This document shows, piece after piece, positions 57,281 to 64,000 of a DNA stretch of 64,000 bases. Below the pieces are notes generated by a model. It made no database searches. It worked only from the letters and a program-made list of their open reading frames with translations, and was not told where the DNA came from. Source of the stretch: Rhizobium viscosum (GTDB lineage Bacteria > Pseudomonadota > Alphaproteobacteria > Rhizobiales > Rhizobiaceae); NCBI RefSeq assembly GCF_014873945.1, contig NZ_JADBEC010000001.1, positions 372,001 to 436,000 of the forward strand. The letters are read 5' to 3'. How positions within the stretch are numbered: position 1 is the stretch's first letter; every line of letters starts with the position of its first letter. The translations under genes were made by a program, and so were the position numbers.

Positions 57281-57553
57281 TCAGTTTAGCGTTCCACACC
57301 GCGAAGCAGTCAAAGACTGCATTTCACAGGCATAGGCCGACTGGTCTTTTTGCATAAATACCACGAACTTGCCGCCATTCGGCACGGCGGCCTTGATTTG
57401 ATAGCCCTTGGACAAAAGGTCGCCCATGGACGATTGCTCTGCCGCCGGCTGCGCTTCCTCGTGGCCCAGCGGCGTGCCGAGCTTTCCAGCTTCCTGCGCA
57501 AAGGCAGCGGAAGCCGAAAGAAGGAGTGCTGCTGCAAGCGACAGAGCCTGCAT
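57281..57553 (-). CDS. Small exported protein inside the nuo operon (between nuoD and nuoE)
   Basis: A 90-residue protein starting at 57553, where its ATG shares one base with the nuoD stop (TAATG), so it is translated with nuoD. It has a clear signal peptide (QALSLAAALLLSASAAFAQ, cleavage after AFA). The mature part is short and contains GYQIKAAVPNGGKFVVFMQK and two Cys (YACEMQ and SRCGTLN) that could form a disulfide. A periplasmic location for a nuo-operon product is unusual. I do not recognise a named family; similar ORFs sit at this place in other rhizobia as far as I recall. Confidence 0.8.
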   Translation of the reverse strand: MQALSLAAALLLSASAAFAQEAGKLGTPLGHEEAQPAAEQSSMGDLLSKGYQIKAAVPNGGKFVVFMQKDQSAYACEMQSLTASRCGTLN

Positions 57554-58743
57554 TACCGGTCCACCTCGCCGAACACGATGTCGAGCGAGCCGAGAACAGC
57601 CGCGACGTCGGCAAGCTGGTGGCCACGACACATGAAATCCATCGCCTGCAGATGCGCATAACCCGGAGCACGGATCTTGCAGCGATAGGGCTTATTGGTG
57701 CCGTCGGAGACGAGGTAGACGCCGAATTCGCCCTTCGGCGCTTCGACGGCGGCATAAACTTCACCGGCCGGAACGTGATAGCCTTCGGTATAGAGTTTGA
57801 AGTGGTGGATCAGCGCTTCCATCGAACGCTTCATCTCGCCGCGCTTCGGCGGAACGACCTTGCCGTCGATCGAGGAGAACGGTCCCGTCTTCGCATCACC
57901 GAGCAGGCGGTTCACGCACTGCTTCATGATCTTCACGGATTCGCGCATCTCGATCATGCGGATCAGGTAACGATCATAGTTATCGCCGTTCTTGCCGATC
58001 GGAATGTCGAACTCAAGATCCGAATAGCATTCATAGGGCTGCGCGCGGCGCAGGTCCCAGGCAGCGCCCGAACCGCGCACCATGACGCCCGAGAAGCCCC
58101 AGGCCCAGCAATCTTCCAGCGAGACGACGCCGATATCGACGTTACGCTGCTTGAAAATGCGGTTGCCGGTCAGAAGATCGTCGATATCGTCGAGCTTGCC
58201 AGGAAATTCGTCGCACCACTTGCCGATATCCTGGACGAGCTGTTCCGGCAGATCCTGGTGAACGCCGCCCGGACGGAAGTAAGCGGCATGCATGCGGGAG
58301 CCGCTGGCGCGCTCATAGAAGACCATCAGCTTTTCGCGCTCTTCGAAGCCCCAGAGCGGCGGCGTCAGCGCTCCGACGTCCATGGCCTGCGTCGTAACGT
58401 TCAGCAGATGCGACAGAATACGGCCGATTTCCGAGTAGAGGACGCGGATCAACTGGCCGCGAATCGGGATCTCGATGCCGAGCAGCTTTTCGACCGCCAG
58501 CGCATAGGCGTGTTCCTGGTTCATCGGCGCCACGTAGTCGAGGCGGTCGAAGTAAGGAACGGCCTGCAGATAGGTCTTGGTCTCGATCAGCTTTTCGGTA
58601 CCGCGGTGCAGCAGGCCGATATGCGGATCGACGCGCTCCACGATTTCGCCGTCAAGCTCAAGCACAAGACGCAGAACGCCGTGCGCTGCCGGATGCTGCG
58701 GCCCGAAATTGATGTTGAAGTTACGGACGTTATGTTCGGTCAT
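57553..58743 (-). CDS. nuoD: NADH-quinone oxidoreductase subunit D
   Basis: 49 kDa subunit that forms much of the quinone-binding site, 396 residues. Landmarks: [20 protein letters not shown] (quinone-site loop with the conserved His), [12 protein letters not shown] and the C-terminal [19 protein letters not shown] and [10 protein letters not shown]. The length is typical for the separate, not CD-fused, form. Confidence 0.97.
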   Translation of the reverse strand: MTEHNVRNFNINFGPQHPAAHGVLRLVLELDGEIVERVDPHIGLLHRGTEKLIETKTYLQAVPYFDRLDYVAPMNQEHAYALAVEKLLGIEIPIRGQLIRVLYSEIGRILSHLLNVTTQAMDVGALTPPLWGFEEREKLMVFYERASGSRMHAAYFRPGGVHQDLPEQLVQDIGKWCDEFPGKLDDIDDLLTGNRIFKQRNVDIGVVSLEDCWAWGFSGVMVRGSGAAWDLRRAQPYECYSDLEFDIPIGKNGDNYDRYLIRMIEMRESVKIMKQCVNRLLGDAKTGPFSSIDGKVVPPKRGEMKRSMEALIHHFKLYTEGYHVPAGEVYAAVEAPKGEFGVYLVSDGTNKPYRCKIRAPGYAHLQAMDFMCRGHQLADVAAVLGSLDIVFGEVDR

Positions 58744-58810
58744 GGCGATGGGCTCGCTTTTTCAGGTAGTCAGTGAACGGCGGGCTTTCGGCCCGCCACA
58801 CGCCTTAAAC

Positions 58811-59413
58811 TTACTGCTTCGCCTTTTCGTCGCCCGGCAGCACATATTCCGTGCCTTCCCAAGGGGACAAGAAATCGAAATTGCGGAATTCCTGCTTCAG
58901 TTCGACAGGTTCGTAAACGACGCGCTTTGCCGCATCGTCGTAGCGAACCTCGACGAAACCGGTCGTCGGGAAGTCCTTGCGCAGCGGATGACCTTCGAAA
59001 CCGTAGTCGGTCAGGATCCGGCGCAGGTCCGGGTGGCCGGTGAAGAGAACGCCGTACATGTCCCAGGTCTCGCGCTCGAACCAGTCAGCGCCCGGATAAA
59101 CGGCGCAGGCGGACGGAACCGGCGTATCCTCGTCGGTCGCCACCTTCACCCGGATGCGCAGGTTCTGCTTCGGAGACAGAATATGATAGACGACATCGAA
59201 GCGCAGCTCGCGCTGCGGCCAGTCGACGCCGCAAATATCCGTCAGGTTGACGAAGCCGCATTTGGCGTCGTCGCGCAGGAAGGTCAGCAGCGGAATCAGG
59301 TTATCGCCAGTCGTCGTCAGCGTCAGCTCGTCATATTTGAGCTGCGAGGCAGCAATCAGATTGCCGCGCGCCTCCGAAAGGTACGACGAAAGCTCAATGA
59401 GGGCTTCGCTCAT
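58811..59413 (-). CDS. nuoC: NADH-quinone oxidoreductase subunit C
   Basis: 30 kDa peripheral subunit, 200 residues. The signature [20 protein letters not shown] is intact, as is [19 protein letters not shown]. It starts 18 bases after nuoB and is followed by nuoD at 67 bases. Confidence 0.96.
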   Translation of the reverse strand: MSEALIELSSYLSEARGNLIAASQLKYDELTLTTTGDNLIPLLTFLRDDAKCGFVNLTDICGVDWPQRELRFDVVYHILSPKQNLRIRVKVATDEDTPVPSACAVYPGADWFERETWDMYGVLFTGHPDLRRILTDYGFEGHPLRKDFPTTGFVEVRYDDAAKRVVYEPVELKQEFRNFDFLSPWEGTEYVLPGDEKAKQ

Positions 59414-59431
59414 AATGTCCAGTCCTTGCCC

Positions 59432-60016
59432 TTAGCGTTCGATCGTGCCGGTGCGGCGGATCTTCTTCTGCAGCAGAAGCACGCCGTAAAGCAGCGCTTC
59501 GGCTGTGGGGGGACAGCCCGGCACGTAGATGTCGATCGGCACAACGCGGTCGCAACCACGGACGACCGAATAGGAATAGTGGTAGTAGCCGCCGCCATTG
59601 GCGCAGGAACCCATCGAGATGACGTAACGCGGCTCAGGCATCTGGTCGTAGACCTTGCGAAGCGCAGGCGCCATCTTGTTGGTCAGCGTTCCGGCGACGA
59701 TCATGACGTCGGACTGGCGCGGCGAGGCGCGCGGCGCGAAGCCGAAACGCTCGACGTCGTAACGCGGCATGGAGAGCTGCATCATTTCGACGGCGCAGCA
59801 GGCAAGACCGAAGGTCATCCACATCAGCGAGCCGGTACGGGCCCAGTTGATCAGCTCATCGGTCGAGGTGACGAGGAAACCCTTGTCGGCGAGCTCGTTG
59901 TTGATCTCGCCGAAGAACGCGTCGTTGCTGCCGATCGGCTTGCCGGTGGAGGGATCGATGATCCCCTTCGGCTGCTGCGCTACGAGCGTCTGATTGCTAG
60001 CGGGGGCTACTCCCAT
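59432..60016 (-). CDS. nuoB: NADH-quinone oxidoreductase subunit B
   Basis: PSST-type subunit carrying the terminal cluster N2, 194 residues from the ATG at 60016 ([18 protein letters not shown]). N2 ligands are seen in [10 protein letters not shown] (two adjacent Cys), SMGSCANGG and [13 protein letters not shown]. The start overlaps the nuoA stop by 10 bases. An ATG at 60037 would add seven residues and lies deeper in nuoA. Confidence 0.97.
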   Translation of the reverse strand: MGVAPASNQTLVAQQPKGIIDPSTGKPIGSNDAFFGEINNELADKGFLVTSTDELINWARTGSLMWMTFGLACCAVEMMQLSMPRYDVERFGFAPRASPRQSDVMIVAGTLTNKMAPALRKVYDQMPEPRYVISMGSCANGGGYYHYSYSVVRGCDRVVPIDIYVPGCPPTAEALLYGVLLLQKKIRRTGTIER

Positions 60017-60372
60017 TCCAGGGCTCCCTTCTTCCATTCATAGATAAAGCCGATGGTCAGCACCAGAAGGAAGACCATCATGGACCAGAAGCCGAACCAG
60101 CCGATGGCGCCGAAGGAAACGGCCCACGGAAACAGGAAGGCGACTTCGAGGTCGAAGATGATGAAGAGAATCGACACGAGGTAGAAGCGGATATCGAACT
60201 TCATACGGGCGTCGTCGAATGCATTGAAGCCGCATTCGTAAGCCGAGAGCTTTTCCGAATCGGGCGCCTTGAAGGCAACGGCAAACGGCGCAATGAGAAG
60301 CGCCAGGCCGATAACGAGCGCGATGCCGATGAAAATAGCGATCGGAATATAGGAACTGAGCAGTTCAGTCAT
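60007..60372 (-). CDS. nuoA: NADH-quinone oxidoreductase subunit A
   Basis: Membrane subunit with three helices, first gene of the operon. From the ATG at 60372 ([20 protein letters not shown]) it has 121 residues, the family length; the tandem ATG at 60375 is equally possible. The loop with the conserved Cys and acidic residues is [20 protein letters not shown]. The upstream frame to 60420 is Arg-rich and rejected. Confidence 0.96.
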   Translation of the reverse strand: MTELLSSYIPIAIFIGIALVIGLALLIAPFAVAFKAPDSEKLSAYECGFNAFDDARMKFDIRFYLVSILFIIFDLEVAFLFPWAVSFGAIGWFGFWSMMVFLLVLTIGFIYEWKKGALEWE

Positions 60373-60455
60373 CATGTTCATCCCTGCTTGCGGGCGGCGC
60401 CGGGCGGCGCAACTGGGCAAATGCCCGGCAAGCGAACGTGCGTTGCAACAAGCCG

Positions 60456-60484
60456 TGGTTAGCGCAGCCGGAGCCCCGGCGCAA
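60456..60484 (-). promoter_or_regulatory. Predicted promoter of the nuo operon
   Basis: On the minus strand TTGCGC (60484-60479), a 17-base spacer and TAACCA (60461-60456). It would start transcription near 60449, some 77 bases before nuoA. The hexamers are moderate; it is the best candidate in the 248 bases between nuoA and the tRNA gene. Confidence 0.45.
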
Positions 60485-60620
60485 GACTTTTACAGAAGCT
60501 ATTCGAACAGCGTGAGACGGACATTATCAAGCAGATGCAACGATGTCGCGACAAATCCGCAAATGTCGTGGAAGGCCGCATGGCTGACCCTCAGAAACTG
60601 CATGGCTTTTTGGAGATAAG

Positions 60621-60697
60621 TGGCGCGAGTGACGGGGCTCGAACCCGCGACCTCCGGCGTGACAGGCCGGCACTCTAACCGACTGAGCTACACCCGC
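60621..60697 (-). tRNA. tRNA-Asp (anticodon GTC), copy 1
   Basis: 77 bases with full cloverleaf: acceptor GCGGGTG/CACTCGC, D-arm GCTC/GAGT, anticodon loop CTGTCAC (GTC), T-loop TTCGAGC, and encoded CCA at the 3' end (60623-60621). Identical to the second copy 72 bases away. Confidence 0.97.
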
Positions 60698-60722
60698 GCA
60701 TCGGACCTTTCGGGCCGTGAGG

Positions 60723-60751
60723 ATACCACGAAACCGGACGGATAGCGTCAA
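60723..60751 (-). promoter_or_regulatory. Possible separate promoter for tRNA-Asp copy 1
   Basis: On the minus strand TTGACG (60751-60746), a 17-base spacer and TGGTAT (60728-60723), in the 72 bases between the two tRNA genes. Confidence 0.45.
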
Positions 60752-60769
60752 TTTGACGCCTGCTTGAAA

Positions 60770-60846
60770 TGGCGCGAGTGACGGGGCTCGAACCCGCGAC
60801 CTCCGGCGTGACAGGCCGGCACTCTAACCGACTGAGCTACACCCGC
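60770..60846 (-). tRNA. tRNA-Asp (anticodon GTC), copy 2
   Basis: Identical in all 77 bases to copy 1, including the encoded CCA. It is the first of the pair to be transcribed. Confidence 0.97.
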
Positions 60847-60911
60847 ATTCTTTCAAGCAATCCGGTGCCTGGGCACCTTCTCCAAACGGGCTGGCCGTTG
60901 GGATGAGCGGC

Positions 60912-60940
60912 TAACTAAGGGGTTCGCCTTTTAGTGTCAA
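60912..60940 (-). promoter_or_regulatory. Promoter of the tRNA-Asp pair
   Basis: On the minus strand TTGACA (60940-60935), a 17-base spacer and TAGTTA (60917-60912). The -35 is perfect and preceded by C (CTTGAC), the rhizobial preference. The gap 60847-61183 contains nothing else that I can support. Confidence 0.7.
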
Positions 60941-61183
60941 GCAGGTTTGGAGACAAAACCATGACAGTCCTGAAATTGTTTCGGAAGGCTTTCTCGATCC
61001 CCCCGGCAAATCGGCGATTCTGCTTTATCTGCGGACCTCGTATCCGTTGCGTCAGGTTTTCCACAAGCAGCCCCTCACGGATGTCGCGGGGATGTCTGAA
61101 ACGCCCCTGCCCGCAACAGAGCTTCCCAATGGAAGCTCGAATCGCATGCGCCCCCTCAGAGCCTGAAGTTCCTTGCAGCCGCC

Positions 61184-61585
61184 TCAGGCCCTGCCGGCAT
61201 ATTGTTCGTCGCTGACCTGCTCCAGCCAGTCCGCGACGCTGCCGTTCAATGCTTCCTGAATGGCGATATGGCTCATGGCGGTCTCGGGGCTTGCTCCATG
61301 CCAGTGCTTCTCGCCCGGTGGGAACCACACGACATCACCCGGGCGGATTTCCCTGATTTCCCCGCCCCATGCCTGAGCGAGGCCGCTGCCTGACGTAACG
61401 ATCAGCGTCTGGCCCAAGGGATGCGTATGCCAGGCGGTGCGCGCGCCCGGCTCGAAGGTCACGTGAGCGCCCCGCACGCGCGCCGGCTCCGGCGCCTCGA
61501 CGAGCGGATCGAGACGGACGGAGCCGGTGAAATAATCGGCCTGGCCCTTCGTGGAGGGGCGCGAGCCTGCAGTCTTGATATCCAT
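61184..61585 (-). CDS. Cupin domain protein
   Basis: A 133-residue single-domain cupin. The ATG at 61585 follows AGGAAAGATC, a good ribosome site. Cupin motif 1 is in [20 protein letters not shown] (two His and the Gln/Glu position) and motif 2 in [18 protein letters not shown] (His). This resembles the cupins encoded near carboxymuconolactone decarboxylase-like proteins; the substrate is unknown. It is divergent from the aldo/keto reductase gene, 149 bases apart, and both may share a control region. Confidence 0.8.
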   Translation of the reverse strand: MDIKTAGSRPSTKGQADYFTGSVRLDPLVEAPEPARVRGAHVTFEPGARTAWHTHPLGQTLIVTSGSGLAQAWGGEIREIRPGDVVWFPPGEKHWHGASPETAMSHIAIQEALNGSVADWLEQVSDEQYAGRA

Positions 61586-61734
61586 GATCTTTCCTGTTCT
61601 TCCGTCATCTGCGGTTGAAGCCGTCGTGGACAAGGATATTTGATCGCAGCAGGCGATCCAAGCTCCATCGTCGATTGCCGCTCTACCTGGCGCCTGCTAC
61701 TGCGAAGGCCTTTCATCACGAACAGAGGATTTCC

Positions 61735-62721
61735 ATGAAACATCATGCTTTTGGCCGCCTCCCCTTTACCGTCACCGATGTCGGCTTCGGTGCCTGGCAG
61801 ATCGGCGGCTCCTGGGGCGATGTCAGCGAAGCGGATGGCCGTGCTGCCTTGAATGCCGCGCTCGATGCCGGCATGACCTTCATCGATACCGCCGACGTCT
61901 ATGGCGACGGCCGCTCCGAAAAGATCATCGCCGATGTGCTGAAGGCACGCGGCGGCGAACGCCCGATGGTCGCGACCAAGGCCGGCCGCCGTCTGAACCC
62001 GCATGTCGCCGACGGCTACACCAAGGCCAATCTGGAAGGCTTCATCGACCGCAGCCTGAAAAACCTGCAGGTGGACAGCCTCGATCTCGTGCAGCTTCAC
62101 TGCCCGCCGACGGAGGTGCTCTATCGCCCCGAGGTCTTCGCGGCTCTGGACGAGTTGCAGAAGGCCGGCAAGATCAAGGGCTACGGCGTCAGCGTCGAGA
62201 AGGTCGAGGAAGCGCTGAAGGCGATCGAATATCCCGGCGTCGTCAGCATCCAGATCATCTACAACATCTTCCGCCAGCGTCCCGACCATCTGTTCTTCGC
62301 TGAGGCCCGCCGCAAGAATGTGGCAATCATCGCGCGCGTGCCGCTTGCCAGCGGCCTGCTCTCCGGCAAGATCAGCCGCGACACGAAGTTCGCAAGCGAC
62401 GACCACCGCAACTTCAATCGCCATGGCGAAGCCTTCGATGTTGGCGAGACCTTCGCAGGCGTGCCCTTCGAGGTCGGTCTGCAGGCGGTCGAGGAAGTGC
62501 GCAAGCTCGTTCCGGCTGATGCCAGCATGGCCGCTTTTGCATTGCGGTGGATCCTGATGGCGGATGCCGTCACTGTCGTCATTCCCGGTGCACGCAATGC
62601 CGAACAGGCCAAGGCGAATGCAGCCGCCGCCGATCTTGCGCCGCTCCCTGCCGACGTCATGGCCGCCACTCGCGAGATCTATGAGCGTCTGATCGCGCCG
62701 CATGTGCATCAGCGCTGGTAA
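61735..62721 (+). CDS. Aldo/keto reductase
   Basis: NADPH-dependent oxidoreductase with the TIM-barrel AKR fold, 328 residues from the ATG at 61735 (ribosome site ACAGAGGA). Active-site segment FIDTADVYGDGRSEKIIA (Asp and Tyr of the tetrad), the Lys in MVATKAGRR and the His in DLVQLHCPP are all present. Cofactor loop VVIPGARNAEQAKANA near the C-terminus. The substrate is unknown. A terminator follows at 62738-62765. Confidence 0.9.
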   Translation: MKHHAFGRLPFTVTDVGFGAWQIGGSWGDVSEADGRAALNAALDAGMTFIDTADVYGDGRSEKIIADVLKARGGERPMVATKAGRRLNPHVADGYTKANLEGFIDRSLKNLQVDSLDLVQLHCPPTEVLYRPEVFAALDELQKAGKIKGYGVSVEKVEEALKAIEYPGVVSIQIIYNIFRQRPDHLFFAEARRKNVAIIARVPLASGLLSGKISRDTKFASDDHRNFNRHGEAFDVGETFAGVPFEVGLQAVEEVRKLVPADASMAAFALRWILMADAVTVVIPGARNAEQAKANAAAADLAPLPADVMAATREIYERLIAPHVHQRW

Positions 62722-62737
62722 GCCCTGACTGCCATTC

Positions 62738-62765
62738 AAGCCCGGCTGGTCAGTTGGCCGGGCTT
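62738..62765. terminator. Bidirectional terminator between convergent genes
   Basis: AAGCCCGGC (62738-62746) pairs with GCCGGGCTT (62757-62765). A short T-run follows on the plus strand (CTTTAT). It separates the aldo/keto reductase from the oxidoreductase on the other strand. Confidence 0.75.
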
Positions 62766-62787
62766 TATCATCATAAGAAGGACCAGA

Positions 62788-63777
62788 TCAGACCGTCACG
62801 ACAATCTTGCCGAACTGCTCGTTCGATTCCAGGAAGCGGTGCGCCTCGACGATCTGCTCGAAGGGGAATGTCCTTGATATGACAGGCTTCAGCGTGCCGG
62901 AGGCCAGCCCTTCGAAAATAAAGGTCTTTGCGGCTTGCAGCCGCGCCGGATCGCGGATGATCTCATGGACGAGATAGCCACGGAGCATCAGGCATCTGCC
63001 GAGCACGGCAGGCAAAGGAAACGGTGTTGGCTGCGGGCTTAATCCACCGTATTCGATGAGAATGCCGCCTGACGACATCGCCGCCGTCAGCGGTTCGAAG
63101 ATAGATCCGGCTACCGCGTCGAGGACGACACGAACGCCCCCGTGCCCCGTGATTTCCTTTAGTCGTGGTTCCAAGTCTTCCTCCTGCGATGCGATGACAT
63201 GCGCAGCACCGGCCTCATACAATGCCTGGCGCTTCGAAGACGTTCTCGTGATCGCAATCGGTGTGGCGCCGATCCCGTTGGCGATCTGGATTGCAGCGAG
63301 ACCCACACTGCTCGATGCAGCGGTGATCGCGACAAACTCCCCTTTTGAAAGTCGAGCGATATCGATAAGGGCGCCGTAGGCAGTCAGATATGGCATCCAG
63401 ACAGCGGCGGCTTCCTCCCAGGAAAGGGCAGGCGGATGCCTGACAATAGATCCGGCGGGAAAGGTGACCAGTTCACCATAAGCCGGCGAGCGCACCATTG
63501 AGATCGGCGGGATGATGCTGACAGCGTCGCCGGGCGCAAAGCCGTTTACGCCTTGGCCTACCGCCTCGATGATGCCTGCCGCCTCAAGACCGAGACCCGA
63601 CGGCAGCGGCGCGGTTTCGATATAGGTGCCGGATCGTAGCAGAGCCTCCGCCCGATTGATCCCAAGAGCCTTGACGCGGATCTGAACCTGCCCCGGCCTG
63701 GGCGCAGGAATATCCATATCCTCAATGCGCAAAACTTCAGCACCACCGAATTCGTGAAAGCGGACTATGCGTGCCAT
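62788..63777 (-). CDS. Zinc-type alcohol dehydrogenase-like / quinone oxidoreductase (MDR family)
   Basis: Medium-chain dehydrogenase/reductase, 329 residues from the ATG at 63777, which lies 9 bases after GGAG; the ATG at 63783 is too close to that site. The N-terminal GroES-like domain (RPGQVQIRVKALGINRAEAL) lacks the zinc Cys lobe. The Rossmann domain has AASSSVGLAAIQIANGIGAT, an NADPH-binding loop where the usual GxGxxG is replaced by SSSVGL as in quinone oxidoreductases. The substrate is unknown. A LysR-type gene is divergent 103 bases away, its probable regulator. Confidence 0.87.
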   Translation of the reverse strand: MARIVRFHEFGGAEVLRIEDMDIPAPRPGQVQIRVKALGINRAEALLRSGTYIETAPLPSGLGLEAAGIIEAVGQGVNGFAPGDAVSIIPPISMVRSPAYGELVTFPAGSIVRHPPALSWEEAAAVWMPYLTAYGALIDIARLSKGEFVAITAASSSVGLAAIQIANGIGATPIAITRTSSKRQALYEAGAAHVIASQEEDLEPRLKEITGHGGVRVVLDAVAGSIFEPLTAAMSSGGILIEYGGLSPQPTPFPLPAVLGRCLMLRGYLVHEIIRDPARLQAAKTFIFEGLASGTLKPVISRTFPFEQIVEAHRFLESNEQFGKIVVTV

Positions 63778-63880
63778 TCCCATCAACTCCAAAACAATTG
63801 AACCGAATGAGCTATGACAATTGGGACGAGGAAGATAAATTGGCCCAAAGGCAAGACAGAAGAAACCATGAGTTTGCAAT

Positions 63881-64000
63881 ATGGATCGTCTCACCAGCAT
63901 GACCGTCTTCGTGAAGGCCGTGGACCTGGGCTCGTTTGCGGCAGCGGCGGCAGCACTCGACCTATCCGGGCCAATGGTCGGCAAGCACATCCGCTTTCTT
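63881..64000 (+). CDS. LysR family transcriptional regulator (partial, cut by window end)
   Basis: Only the first 40 codons are inside the window: MDRLTSMTVFVKAVDLGSFA, followed by an Ala-rich helix and LSGPMVGKHIRFL. This is the N-terminal winged helix-turn-helix of LysR regulators. It is divergent from the oxidoreductase gene, the classic arrangement for autoregulated control of the neighbour. Confidence 0.88.
   Translation, partial: MDRLTSMTVFVKAVDLGSFAAAAAALDLSGPMVGKHIRFL

Noticed and set aside
60934..61215. 93-codon open frame on the plus strand upstream of the cupin gene
   Set aside because: No ribosome site, Arg/Pro/Cys-rich composition typical of non-coding GC-rich DNA, and it starts inside the tRNA-Asp promoter.
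1..64000. CRISPR array, prophage, insertion sequence or genomic island
   Set aside because: No regularly spaced direct repeats, no transposase or integrase frames and no block of foreign-looking genes; gene content is core chromosome throughout.

Overview
The window is a stretch of alphaproteobacterial housekeeping chromosome, most likely Rhizobium (R. etli / R. leguminosarum type) or a close relative. The evidence is the neighbour sets (divK-pleD-rpmG, pyrB with a degenerate dihydroorotase, a 14-gene nuo operon carrying rhizobial extra ORFs), the short alphaproteobacterial ProS, CTTGAC-type promoters, GTTC-N7-GTTC LexA boxes, and intergenic palindromic repeats of the kind scattered through Rhizobium genomes. 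I see no prophage, insertion sequence, CRISPR array or rRNA operon.

Layout. 1-7.5 kb: peptidoglycan genes mrcA and amiC (minus), then rne (plus) behind a 550-base leader region. 7.6-9.9 kb: a GNAT enzyme and an AidB-like acyl-CoA dehydrogenase (minus). 10-14.1 kb: pyrB, inactive-looking pyrC, plsY and dprA (plus, mostly overlapping). 14.5-20.2 kb: topA, rnr and a DUF983 gene. 20.4-24.4 kb: an MFS permease, rpmG, a structured intergenic region with a candidate sRNA, and the cell-cycle pair divK-pleD (minus). 24.5-32.7 kb: DUF3572, HAD, GNAT, SOS-controlled dinB, a GNAT-TPR protein, an L,D-transpeptidase, an HxlR regulator and a divergent DHA2 drug permease. 32.7-40.3 kb: dnaE, a 28-codon gene behind a LexA box, DUF5680, lolD, lolC/E and proS. 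40.6 kb: a second candidate sRNA. 40.9-60.4 kb: nuoA-N, birA, rnj, mce and DUF1467, all on the minus strand. 60.6-60.8 kb: two identical tRNA-Asp genes. 61.2-64 kb: cupin, aldo/keto reductase, quinone oxidoreductase and the start of a divergent LysR regulator.

How genes work together. nuoA-N encode all 14 subunits of proton-pumping complex I. Two ORFs are inserted in that operon: a small exported protein (between nuoD and nuoE) and a helix-hairpin-helix protein (between nuoF and nuoG) whose C-terminal domain duplicates the extra C-terminal domain of NuoE. divK and pleD are the response-regulator/c-di-GMP pair that controls cell-cycle polarity in alphaproteobacteria. rne, rnr and rnj are three RNA-decay enzymes. 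lolD and lolC/E form a lipoprotein exporter.

Most notable observation: a complete minus-strand transcription unit at 36250-36441, just upstream of dnaE. It has a -35/-10 promoter with a perfect LexA box inside it, a strong Shine-Dalgarno, a 28-residue single-span membrane peptide, and a terminator. In layout and size it matches the idea of an SOS-induced membrane division inhibitor such as Caulobacter SidA. Other points worth checking are two candidate sRNAs, the pseudo-dihydroorotase, the duplicated HHH domain in the nuo operon, and an apparent frameshift at the start of the hxlR gene.
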